A stretch of DNA of 64,000 bases from Gracilaria gracilis (lineage: Eukaryota; Rhodophyta; Florideophyceae; Gracilariales; Gracilariaceae): contig JARGSG010000224.1 in NCBI GenBank assembly GCA_030374805.1, forward strand, positions 620,001-684,000, read 5' to 3'. Position 1 is the stretch's first letter. Every line of letters begins with the position of its first letter. The notes beneath the pieces were generated by a model. It was given only the letters and a program-made list of their open reading frames with translations. It made no database searches and was not told where the DNA came from. This document shows, in pieces, positions 42,001-50,155 of the stretch. Made by a program: the position numbers and the translations under genes.

Positions 42001-42765
42001 TCAGATAGTCTTTGCGAAGACTGTGGTCGGTACCACGACAAAGATGAGGACGGTCATGAGCATGAGAGAAGCTCAAGGAGAAGCCGTCGAGGCAAGTCTC
42101 GGAGCCGTTCTCGCAGTCATGACTATTACGATGAGGACGAAATGGATTCGTACCACAGCCATCGTAGCTCCTCCAAGAGTAAGAGTGGGCGTCACAGGAG
42201 GTCATCCAGCGAGCGTGAGCTCGACGATCGCTCTTCGAGCCGAAAGGATCGTCATAGGGGCAAGAAGAACAGCGTTCGTGAAAAAAGCATCGATAAGGAT
42301 CGCTCATCGTCTAAGAGAAGTAGAAGCTCAGATAGCAAATCGTCACACTCGAGAAAACACTCGAGCATCCGCAAGTCGTCTAGGGATTCTGACGGTGAGA
42401 AGCGGCACAAGAGCTCGAAGAGCAAGTCAAAGAGAAGGCACGAGATGTATGAGGTGGCGCCGTCGACCGAGCTACACTACCCGCTTCAGGATGTGCGACC
42501 GATAAAATCGATATATCGACATCGGTTACCATTTTCAGAGCCGGAGGAGGACAATCCCATTCCGTGGTATTGTGAAGGACAATCAGAGCCGGAAGACACC
42601 GACGTGGATGAATACCCTAAACCGGTATCGAAGGATCACAGACGCGGTGCAAACGTTAATCCGTTGAAGTACTCCAGTTATGGAGGTCGCGACCGACATG
42701 GACGGCGGCGTCGCGCTCATCATAACCGATCCGTACATTTCTTGTACGACAATTTCAGACGCTAG
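39013..42765 (+). CDS. Divergent SPFH-domain protein with long acidic and RS/KS-rich tail
   Basis: 1250 residues from the ATG at 39013 (MSSASPHRAS). Residues about 20-170 are a diverged SPFH domain: VYVVERLGRFHRLLHSS parallels EAFIVERGGRFHRKL of the 28972 gene, and LSEAIRAAVDLTASKFGVRC parallels its later helix. A Pro-rich region follows (to about 400), then a long acidic, Ser-rich stretch, and from about 930 a Ser/Arg/Lys/Asp-rich tail with SRSRSRSHDYYDEDE and many RSS and KSS repeats, as in splicing-related RS domains. It ends HHNRSVHFLYDNFRR. I know no family with this combination. Function is unknown; the tail suggests phosphorylation-regulated interactions. An extension upstream of 39013 would need a non-ATG start and is rejected. 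Confidence 0.8.
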   Translation: MSSASPHRASLTRPLPRLPSTTPPPATVYVVERLGRFHRLLHSSPTPSATLPVVDKVIAAYSTRKVRQSAPGAGIVASLSPGSRVHVRANWTLRLADAKKLAYRVEHPDRCVQLLVSVRVREAIVPLQHAPRSAAQLEQLSEAIRAAVDLTASKFGVRCLSFSVLSVSHVDSPPPQSYSSVRSHVSDMPLTPSVPLAPAPHVDPVLPELPMDRFATPQSAFVVDAMSLHYPQPHSPPLSLLQPPQPYVLPVMAGMPPPQLEPPPSVNLRALPAPEYMSSMERTRSTPMLPSVPRPISYPFRPQFPPLVWPQPADQEQSDASAGSLDVPLPARATHNSDPLASQLSPVAEAEEARSMPSRRAFSEPNIAQSREQPPKPKLPIVPYASVEEQDEPDPNSPVEPRSSSAESQSSAETRTPTDQHPATLEESPKDVVRRAAKDLQRSTTNTSSAPMAETGEQSAKQLPQAKAARKSLRAPPSSPILPALTRDDDENLLSTRLFDALRELRQDLGVDYLSPEQTSPPDVEQFSPNFAKYLHELPPTPSNQLPSSESSDAADTAVGKPLPREATIPGLSDRPSTDEDEEDFEEARDRAVDGVATQAEFVPLFPSVASLGAASAAATAAAVARLVVVDSQGDDPPSSIDNAVPIESRATGVPPVEQPREAVPDAHEPEPQSEEKERISARHQVNPYLCRADSTIVAPVAVSPLPPVNGNTAIPVLQPLMDAMEEEDEEGNSSTEAVHDRDMSSSEEEREEPRSSRDGRRRQKGTASLLGSVVGKTERAFRSTGASFASDLLDGPMRLINARSNTPRIKDSASVSSSRGSSSKGSRLRLPKVLSPRKDKRSALARENGLEERFAREMHITSGQRTTRSGNRYGEDQWETKSGEKDARDRSHEDDLRKWEEQDERARFLDELDGISRSSRDERADEDDDSTDAGSLDMCMDDGSDSERATFDDAALARGEAYTRQKLAKSKSHRRKNRQRRDSSESRGMYDSDSSSDSLCEDCGRYHDKDEDGHEHERSSRRSRRGKSRSRSRSHDYYDEDEMDSYHSHRSSSKSKSGRHRRSSSERELDDRSSSRKDRHRGKKNSVREKSIDKDRSSSKRSRSSDSKSSHSRKHSSIRKSSRDSDGEKRHKSSKSKSKRRHEMYEVAPSTELHYPLQDVRPIKSIYRHRLPFSEPEEDNPIPWYCEGQSEPEDTDVDEYPKPVSKDHRRGANVNPLKYSSYGGRDRHGRRRRAHHNRSVHFLYDNFRR

Positions 42766-43122
42766 CTTGCTTGTGTTTCGATCTATTGATAAGCTTGGTA
42801 GATCCGATGATTCTTTCGATTAACGCGGTGGTTCATAATCTGTGGTCCTGAGGAAGCTTGTACGTAGTGACGCTAGCAGGTGAAGTTCTTGTGAGTATTT
42901 GGAATGCGATGACGGCAAATGTAGGGAGGGGGGCGGGGCCAGCCTGGGCGTTGCGTTTCGTTTTTGCCGGTTTTAGCACCTTGTCTTTGTTGTGAGTGTT
43001 TTATATAGGAAAAGGGTGAGATTGTATGACAGCATTCACGTGTAGATATGGTTATTTTTTTTTTCTTTGTCTTGACTTGTAATGATATATGTCCTAAAAG
43101 TTCAACAAACACTTTTGACTGA

Positions 43123-43240
43123 AGCTCTCTCTCTCTCCCTCTCTTTTATAGATACCCCTAGCTTAATTAGAACTAACTGTAGGGCGTTTCTGGTGAAGGA
43201 AACGCTCTCAGCAAGAAGGCCAACATCTTCTTAGGCCATT
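43123..43240 (-). mobile_element. 5'-truncated LINE end, subfamily C copy 2
   Basis: The minus strand encodes W-P-K-K-M-L-A-F-L-L-R-A-F-P. An untranslated stretch with CCAGAAACGCC and TAATTAAGCTAGGGG follows, then (GA)n at 43123-43148. It aligns over its whole length with the plus-strand copy at 32541-32655. Confidence 0.68.
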
Positions 43241-43311
43241 TTTTGTTATAATACCAGCAATAACAAGACCTCGGCGGTCACAAAGGGGCGGGAAGCAAGG
43301 ACGCCTTGAGT

Positions 43312-43620
43312 ATGTCACTTTCGAGCACCTCAGAAGCTTGTGTTCCACGTCATTCAGAACGCCGGGACGACAATCTCAAAGGAATTTCCTTCCAAACAAA
43401 TGGTTTGTCGGGAGTAGGATGCAACAAAGTTATCACCCAATCTCATAAATACCTTCCAGACATTCCATCATCGAAGAGGTTAACAGGTTACCCGAACAAC
43501 AATCGTTCACGCGAAGTTCAGCCGTTAACGGCTCAAAAACGTGGCTCTGCTATGAAACCCAGTACAACAAGAAAAAGCACAGCAAGCGAAGTAAAAAAAC
43601 CTCTTGAGATACAAACCTGA
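43312..43620 (+). CDS. Small hypothetical ORF
   Basis: 102 codons from an ATG at 43312. The product is Ser/Thr/Lys/Asn-rich and hydrophilic, with no recognised domain, signal or helix pattern. It ends 39 bp from the convergent nitrite reductase gene. It could be a real small gene, an exon, or chance. It is listed because it fills an otherwise empty interval. Confidence 0.28.
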   Translation: MSLSSTSEACVPRHSERRDDNLKGISFQTNGLSGVGCNKVITQSHKYLPDIPSSKRLTGYPNNNRSREVQPLTAQKRGSAMKPSTTRKSTASEVKKPLEIQT

Positions 43621-43658
43621 ACTGGCTGATGGACTTCTGGTTTATAGAGCAAAGGTTC

Positions 43659-45389
43659 CTATTTGCGCGTGCCGCCGAACTGCTCTACTAGAATGTCTGC
43701 CAAGACTGGCACGAGGTCCTCGCTAGTAGCCGGCACACCCTTCATAATCTCTTCTCCAAGATGAGCTTCTTCTCCAATCTTTCCTCCAACGAAAACACGC
43801 ACACCTTCCACAGCCTTACCATCCTTCTTAGCGGGACATCCCATGAGGCCAATATCAGCAACCTGAACCTGTCCACAACTGTTAGGGCAGCCTGTCCAAT
43901 GAATCCTCACATCTTTCGGAACATCAACAACACGTTCCAGTTCCTCCGAAAGCGCAATTGCTCGGTTCTTGGTTTCAATAAGAGCAAGACCACAGAATTG
44001 CGCTCCAGTGCAAGACACTAAATTTCCGGTGATACGACCCGGTTGTACAGAGAATTTGTTGAACAAATCTTCCTTCAACATTTCCTGCAACACCTCATTC
44101 TTCACGTTTGGAAATACTACATTCTGTTCCACGGTGAGACGAACTTCTCCATCACAATACTTATCAGCCACATTCGCAAGCTTCTCGATATCCTCTACAT
44201 TCAATCTGCCGGCAGGGACACAAGCACCTACCCAGCTAAGCCCTGGCTGTTTTTGGTCATGCACACCTAAAATATTCCGTCTCCCAACGGGTGTGGAGTA
44301 TGAATCATCTCCTTTCATAGCGCGCTGCAATTCATTGCCCATCACGCTTTCAATCTCATTTCGGAATCCGTCCATACCAAGCTTATCAACCATGTACATC
44401 AATCGAGCAGCCTGTCGATTCTTCCTGTCACCATTATCACGGAACCATAACAATACATTTTCGCAGAAACGAACCACGTCATCTTGTGGAAGCCATACAT
44501 CCATTGGAATCGCTTCCGCATTTCGTTTGATAGAGAAGAATCCACCAATCACGACATTAAAGCCAATCTCGCCTGTTTGATAATGTGGAATGGGCACCAA
44601 TCCTATGTCATTGATGTGCGTATGCGCAAAATCATCCCTAGAACCTGAAACAGCTATGTTAAACTTGCGAGGCAGGTTGGTAAGTTCTGGACGTCCTCGG
44701 CGATTATTGGTGATCATGTCGTTGATTTGGTGACAAAGAGGGCGGGTATCAACCATTTCCAGGGGATCAATACCTGCGATTGGACTGCCCACCATGTTCC
44801 TGACATTGTCCATACCACTCATATAACTGGTTAACCCGCTTTCATACAGACCGTCACACACGTCTGCGGCGTCATCAAGCGTGATTCCTCTCAACTGAAT
44901 GTTCATGCGAGTGGTAATGTCGGCACATCCCTCTTCGCCATACGGACGCAAAACGGTGGCAAAATATCTTAATTGCGAGGAAGAAAGGATTCCATTGGGA
45001 ACCTTTAATCTCATCATGAAACGACCAGGCGTTCTCTTGCGTCGGTGAAATAGACCGGCCCACTTGAGACGAATATCGATATCATCTTTATGAACATCTT
45101 CCCATTTGGTTTTTCCCTCTTTCAGAAGCTGTGCCAGCTCCTGGACTTCAGTCCACATAGCCGAGCCATCCTTCTGCAATTTGAGCTTCTCAAACTTGTT
45201 TCCAGTCTTGGCGCGTTCTAACGCCTCGGGAGACAGATGAGCATCGCCAGTGCGTGCCTCCTCTAGAACCATAACAGTGGCGCGACTGGGGCGCCTTAAC
45301 AGGGCGGGCGTGGACGTCGAGCGCACGCATGTACCATGAAAAGAACTATTCGCTGCGTTACTGACAGCAACAGGAGGAACAAACGCCAT
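43659..45389 (-). CDS. NIR: Ferredoxin-nitrite reductase, plastid
   Basis: 576 residues from the ATG at 45389. It reduces nitrite to ammonium with six electrons from ferredoxin, in the plastid, as the second step of nitrate assimilation. The leader begins MAFVPPVAVSN and is rich in Ser/Thr/Arg to about residue 40; the early Phe is the mark of red-algal and glaucophyte transit peptides. Two ferredoxin-like half domains (RLKWAGLFHRRKRTPGRFMM at 107-126) flank the siroheme domains. Four Cys ligands of the siroheme/4Fe-4S centre are visible at about 460 and 466 (CTGAQFC) and 501 and 505 (CPNSC). The RLKW-GLFHRR signature separates it from sulfite reductase. No nitrate reductase or transporter gene is adjacent here. 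Confidence 0.96.
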   Translation of the reverse strand: MAFVPPVAVSNAANSSFHGTCVRSTSTPALLRRPSRATVMVLEEARTGDAHLSPEALERAKTGNKFEKLKLQKDGSAMWTEVQELAQLLKEGKTKWEDVHKDDIDIRLKWAGLFHRRKRTPGRFMMRLKVPNGILSSSQLRYFATVLRPYGEEGCADITTRMNIQLRGITLDDAADVCDGLYESGLTSYMSGMDNVRNMVGSPIAGIDPLEMVDTRPLCHQINDMITNNRRGRPELTNLPRKFNIAVSGSRDDFAHTHINDIGLVPIPHYQTGEIGFNVVIGGFFSIKRNAEAIPMDVWLPQDDVVRFCENVLLWFRDNGDRKNRQAARLMYMVDKLGMDGFRNEIESVMGNELQRAMKGDDSYSTPVGRRNILGVHDQKQPGLSWVGACVPAGRLNVEDIEKLANVADKYCDGEVRLTVEQNVVFPNVKNEVLQEMLKEDLFNKFSVQPGRITGNLVSCTGAQFCGLALIETKNRAIALSEELERVVDVPKDVRIHWTGCPNSCGQVQVADIGLMGCPAKKDGKAVEGVRVFVGGKIGEEAHLGEEIMKGVPATSEDLVPVLADILVEQFGGTRK

Positions 45390-45784
45390 TATAATTCAGG
45401 TATCTGAAGCTATAGAGCGCAAGATGTGAACGAAAGAAGTGCAAGTGCAGGGAGCACGAAAGGGGACGACGATGGAGGACGGCATTGAACATGTGAACCA
45501 AGAGACATGGTGGTGTTGAAATGTAGCGCGCGGAAGGCGTGGACGCGCACGCAGCTCAACGGTTCAGTTGCGGAAGGCAGCACCAATGGAAGAGCCGCGG
45601 CCGCACGAAGCGGCGCTCTTCGAAAGGCAACGCCACACGCACGCGCTGCCGTGGCAATGCCACGGTGGCATACGCCCACCTGAAAGTTTGTGAAAAAGTG
45701 GCGTGACTGTGTTGCCTTGCGACAGCCTCTGTTCCGGGAAATACGGGAAAAACAATGAAATAAAAACTTAAAACTTTACGCTTT

Positions 45785-46373
45785 TCAAACAATTTCAAAC
45801 TCTTGCACTTCCTCAACCATTCCATAGGCTTCAGACTTTGCACGAAGCTCTACATAGACCACCATCGCAGTCGAACCCTTCCACCCAATGTAGTGCTTAT
45901 CAAACACATGGGTCTCCACAACAAAGGGTAGAGTAATACGGGCTGTAAAAAATATAGCATTGCTGCTACAATCGCGCAAATTACGATAGTTCTCAAACCC
46001 ATGCAGTTTCGGGTGATAATCCTCCATACAATTCTCTGCATCAATCACCAACCACTTCTTGTGCAAAGTATTAACATCTGTACACACAGTTAACCATTGA
46101 CATTTCATGATCAAAAACCTTCCGTTAGACGACATATGTACAGTAAAGTGCTGACTCTAAACTCCCGTCGGCAGAACAATAGCAACACACAATCTCTTCA
46201 CTGCAGTACAAATTTGTACCCACTCCGAAAACGAATAAAACGGTTTGAACGTGCGGTCAAAATGATCGAATTCTATATCATCAACTTCATCATTAGACAC
46301 ATCATCTCCACCATTGTTCTCTACAAAGTCATCATACGAACGTTTCTTCACTGTCAGTGCAATATCATTATTA
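45785..46373 (-). pseudogene. Downstream part of an unknown ORF split by the gypsy element
   Basis: One minus-strand frame runs from the retrotransposon edge to 45785, with a single TAG at 46157-46159. The upper part is acidic (KKRSYDDFVENNGGDD, DEVDDIEFDHFD). The lower part is mixed and fold-like (KKWLVIDAENCMEDYHPKL, ITLPFVVETHVFDKHYIGW). No family is recognised. If the element and one copy of the 5-bp duplication are ignored, the frame continues into the right flank (56973-57019) without a stop, where ELEENDVSNQEIKAR is read and a possible splice acceptor precedes it. This suggests a gene interrupted by the insertion. Confidence 0.45.
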
Positions 46374-46378
46374 GAACA

Positions 46379-47166
46379 TGTAGTGCAACGCCTTTGTGAG
46401 GGGATTCTGTGGGGACTTGTTCATAATTCCGGTGAACCGGGTAGCTACCTATATGAATAGGGTGGCGACCACTAGAGTGGGTAAGTCCGTGTGACACGTG
46501 GAGTGCAGGAGGTTGGCCACATACACGTGGAGGTTGTGCCACACAAGGTGGGTAATTACCACTGCATGTGGGTCAATTTAGTTAGTTTATTTAATTCCCT
46601 TTGGGGAGAGCGCCACTACTTAGTGCGCCGGCGACCCTGCCGTCACACCCAGTAAACTTCCCCCAACCAGGGTTTCGGCTCTAGACTTCACGCCTACGAG
46701 CGCCTCTATCTCCATCAGAAGGAAGGCTCCGTAGCATACGGTAGTCTAACCACCCTGCGTTCTCTAAAGGAACCCAGTTTGGGAGTATTCTACCAACCGC
46801 TGTCGCGTTTCGCCCTTGTATAAGGTGTTCCCCGGCTTTGCCGTTTTCCTTAGTCACTCTCGTGACTTCTCCGTCTTTTCCCCTTTCTTTTCGGGTTGTT
46901 CTCCGCGACCCGAGGCTTGTGCTGGCACTCATCCACGCTTTCCACCTCTGTGGAAACACCGCCTCATCTGAGGATACACACACACCGTTTACACGGATCC
47001 AACCTTCAGGTTTACCTTCCTACGCCTGGCGTGAAAGGTGGCCTCGGCCTTACAAACCGACTCTGTCGTGTCATCCCCTGGAAGGGTTCTGCTTGCCGTG
47101 CTACCTCGTGTGAGGGAGATCCTGAACGTCTTCGTGGTTCTTTTCCCTTTGGGGCATTGCACTACA
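46379..47166 (+). repeat. 5' LTR (788 bp)
   Basis: Begins TGTAGTGCAACG and ends GCATTGCACTACA (10-bp terminal inverted repeat). It is densely packed with mini-hairpins, for example CCGG-tgaa-CCGG at 46429, CCGTA-gca-TACGG at 46729, CGGC-ttt-GCCG at 46833 and AGTCAC-tctc-GTGACT at 46852. Confidence 0.95.
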
Positions 47167-47169
47167 AAC

Positions 47170-47187
47170 TGGTCTCCCGACTTAGAA
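47170..47187 (+). other. Candidate primer-binding site
   Basis: TGGTCTCCCGACTTAGAA begins three bases after the 5' LTR. The initial TGG would pair with the CCA end of a tRNA. I cannot name the tRNA from sequence alone. Confidence 0.4.
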
Positions 47188-47273
47188 GGGTTTTGTTTGT
47201 GCTGTTCCTCTTTTGAGGTGATTTCTACTTGTTCCGGAAGATTCCGTTGTTTCCCGTTGAACGGTTTTTACCG

Positions 47274-49391
47274 ATGTCTCGGAAGCCATCTGGGGCGGAG
47301 CCGGCGGTTACCCGCAGCCGCTCTCACAACGGTGGGGATGTTCCCGATGATCGGGTGATTTCTAAGATCCTGATTCGGGCTGGTTCAACCCTCGCCGCGA
47401 GGGTTTCCTCTCGAGCATCGAGTCAAAACCGGGAACCCCGGGACCTTCCATTGCCTCCGTTGGCCACTTCCCGACCCGCCGCTGGGCCTGCTCCAGTCGC
47501 CGCTGGTGCCCTTCTGGCATCCCAGCCGACTACCGCTGGTGCGGGATCCCTGCCTCGTCGTGAGGTTGCCGCCAACACCCCCCAGGGGACTTCCCTGGAG
47601 GACCAGGTGCGCACTTTGCGTGCCGCCCATAATGCCCTGGTAGGGGAATTTCGAACCCTCCGTGAGGTGGTCGAGAGTACCCCTGCAAGGGATGTTGCTG
47701 AAGACCTCCGCGTCCTGCGGTCTGATGTCAACACGGTGTTGGAGTGTTTGGGGTCCCCCCCTGCCTTCGTATAAAGGATTGAGGAGCGATTCAATCGCGT
47801 CCGTGCCCGTCTCGAGACGTTGGAACAAACCATAATTATGGATAATAACTCTCCGGACGATCCGGTTGGTGCTGTGTCACAACGCGACCAGCGCGCTGGA
47901 AAAGGCAAAGGCCGCCGTAGGCGGAATTCCAAACGCAACAACGATCATTTAGATACACCGACTTCGTCGGATTCCAACCCGAGTGACTCGGATGGGTCTA
48001 CATCTACGGACTCCGAGTCGGAGGATGGTCGCCGTGGGCGCTCTTCCCGGTCAAAGCGGTCGTCTGCCACCCAGGGGGTGATTCGTTCCCGTACAAAGGG
48101 TAGAAGACACTCCGGACTCCGGGAATTGAAGCCTACGTATAGGATGTATCGCAAGCTACTTTCATACCGATACTATCGGTTGGAAGACTCCTCTTTGGAG
48201 CGTACACCCCGTGGGACGGGAAGAGTGAAAGATTGCATCAAGCGAATGCAGCTTTCACTCCGTAACCAGACATTTTCTGGAGAGGATCCAATTCTGGTGT
48301 TGGATTTCCTCGCCCGCTTTGTCGCGGAAGCCGATATACTCGGGATGAACGAAGGACAAGCCTACGTGGCGCTGCCGTACTTTTTACGGGGGGTGACCGA
48401 AGACCAATATCACTCTGTAAGAGGTTCTACTAGGGCCTCCGAAGGAGGGGTGACGTGCTGGCCTGAAGCCATCCAATACCTGTTAAGGTTCTACGCGACG
48501 AATGATGCCATTCAGTCCGCGATCCTCGCATTGAGGGATACTCGTCAGCGTCCCGACGAGGTTGAAACCGATTATTCGGTACGCCTTAACAAGGCTTTCC
48601 ACCACTGTGGTAATGTTTACCCCGCTGGGGAACGTTGCACGATGTTCATTGATGGGCTGAGCCCAGCCATCAAGTCACTCGTTGCCCGTCGTCGGGAGGA
48701 CAAACCGAGGATCACTTACCTCGAGTTGGTCCAAGCCGCATGCGCGGAGGGTGATGCAGTACGTGCTCGTGTTCCTCATTCGAGGTCGAAGTCCGCGAAG
48801 GCGTTGGTGATGGAGGACCGCTCCCCATCGCTCTCGCTGATAGCGGCTGAACACCCTCAACAGGGATATGACAACGTGCAGCTGGCCCACGACGAAGTCA
48901 TCTCCGTGCCAACTACGGAACTCCCGTCTACGACGGATACTTCGTTCGATACAGCACTGATCGACCCAGCGCTGTATGCGAACAACCGTCGTGTGACGGC
49001 GCCTTCTATCCCATATTCGAATGGAGGTACCCGTTTTCAACGGCCTGGATGGAGAGACCCCCGCCCTGCGGTTCGTTTCACCGATATTCGGAAGGATAAC
49101 CTGCAAGCAGGACTGTTGCGACTGATATGTCACCTGTGCTACACGCACGGTCACACATCGCCGCAGTGTCTCCTCTCTCTGAGGGAAATGGGCGAAGTAG
49201 TGTCGAACTACGAAGCCCTCACTCCAGAGGAGAAGCGCACGGTGCCCATCGCATCGTACTTGCGCGCGAAGCTGGACCTTTCGCACGCTCTCCCGCCTGC
49301 GCGGTCTGTCCCGATGAAGTCGGATGTCCCCGCTCCGCAGGCGTACGTTCCAAACACCACTCACGTGGAAAACCCTCAACGAGGAACCTAA
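47274..49391 (+). pseudogene. gag: gag (capsid-like and zinc knuckle), one in-frame TAA
   Basis: A single frame runs from the ATG at 47274 to 49391 with a TAA at 47772-47774. Before the stop is a Pro/Ala/Ser-rich region and a coiled-coil (LEDQVRTLRAAHNALVGEF). After it are basic and Ser/Asp-rich stretches, a helical capsid-like region (VLDFLARFVAEADILGM, AIQYLLRFYATNDAIQSAIL, YSVRLNKAFHHCG) and a zinc knuckle CHLCYTHGHTSPQC (CX2CX4HX4C). Gag packages the element RNA. The continuity of the coiled-coil across the TAA (RIEERFNRVRARLETLEQ follows it) shows that one protein was intended. Confidence 0.85.
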
Positions 49392-49486
49392 GCCTTCGTC
49401 GTTGAGGAGCCTGAGAAGCCGCCGCAGGCGGAAGCCCAGGAAAACTGAACAAGGGAGTCTCCCCTTCGGGAGAGGCGTCCTCAGAG

Positions 49487-50155
49487 ATGAGGCTGTTGAC
49501 GCCCGAGGCGTCGTCGCCTCGCTCCCCGGTGAAGATCCTGTCAAGGAGTGACACCGCAGACGCGGATTCAGAACACTTGGGTGTTCTGCGTCAAGCGTGG
49601 GTACGGGTAAAGAATAACCGGATCCCGGATAGAATCTTGGTCATGGCCAAGCGTAGCTATAAAGTTTACGCCGACCTTGGCCTTAACCCCCAGTTTCTGG
49701 TGAGAATTCTAAGTGTCCTGGATACAGGTGCGGGCCCGAACTTTGTCGTGGGATCCCTTTTGCCTCCGCAGGTGCGGTCTCGAATCCGCGCTGATGCGGT
49801 AATGGATGTCGCAGATGCGAACAACAATCCGTTAAAAACGGTAGGCACCGTCGACTTAGTAGTACGGTTGGGCACCATGATGGTGAAGCTTGACTTTATA
49901 GTCTGCCGGTCATTGGCCGCTCCAGTTATACTGGGATGTGATTATTGCGACAGGTTTGTCGACGCAATCAGGCCCCGCCTTAGGCGTGTTGAATTAGACG
50001 ACGGATCGTCTGTTCCGATTGTTCGGCGTCCCCTGAAGCGGGCTTCGCGGAAGCAAGTTCCACTCCCTGCTGCGCAGGAACCACCTCCGGCGCGCCGGGA
50101 TCTACGAAGCTACGCGTCGCTGCGTCTGTTTCCATCCCGCCTGAGTCGCAGGTAA
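49487..50155 (+). CDS. pro: Retropepsin-like protease ORF
   Basis: 222 residues from the ATG at 49487, in a different frame from gag and from RT. The active-site motif is SVLDTGAGPNFVV (DTGA). The flap and hydrophobic strands follow, with VILGCDYCDRF as the second hydrophobic-ILG signature. The frame opens only after a stop at 49412, so it does not overlap gag. Its own stop TAA (50153-50155) overlaps the ATG of the next frame (TAATG). Confidence 0.85.
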   Translation: MRLLTPEASSPRSPVKILSRSDTADADSEHLGVLRQAWVRVKNNRIPDRILVMAKRSYKVYADLGLNPQFLVRILSVLDTGAGPNFVVGSLLPPQVRSRIRADAVMDVADANNNPLKTVGTVDLVVRLGTMMVKLDFIVCRSLAAPVILGCDYCDRFVDAIRPRLRRVELDDGSSVPIVRRPLKRASRKQVPLPAAQEPPPARRDLRSYASLRLFPSRLSRR

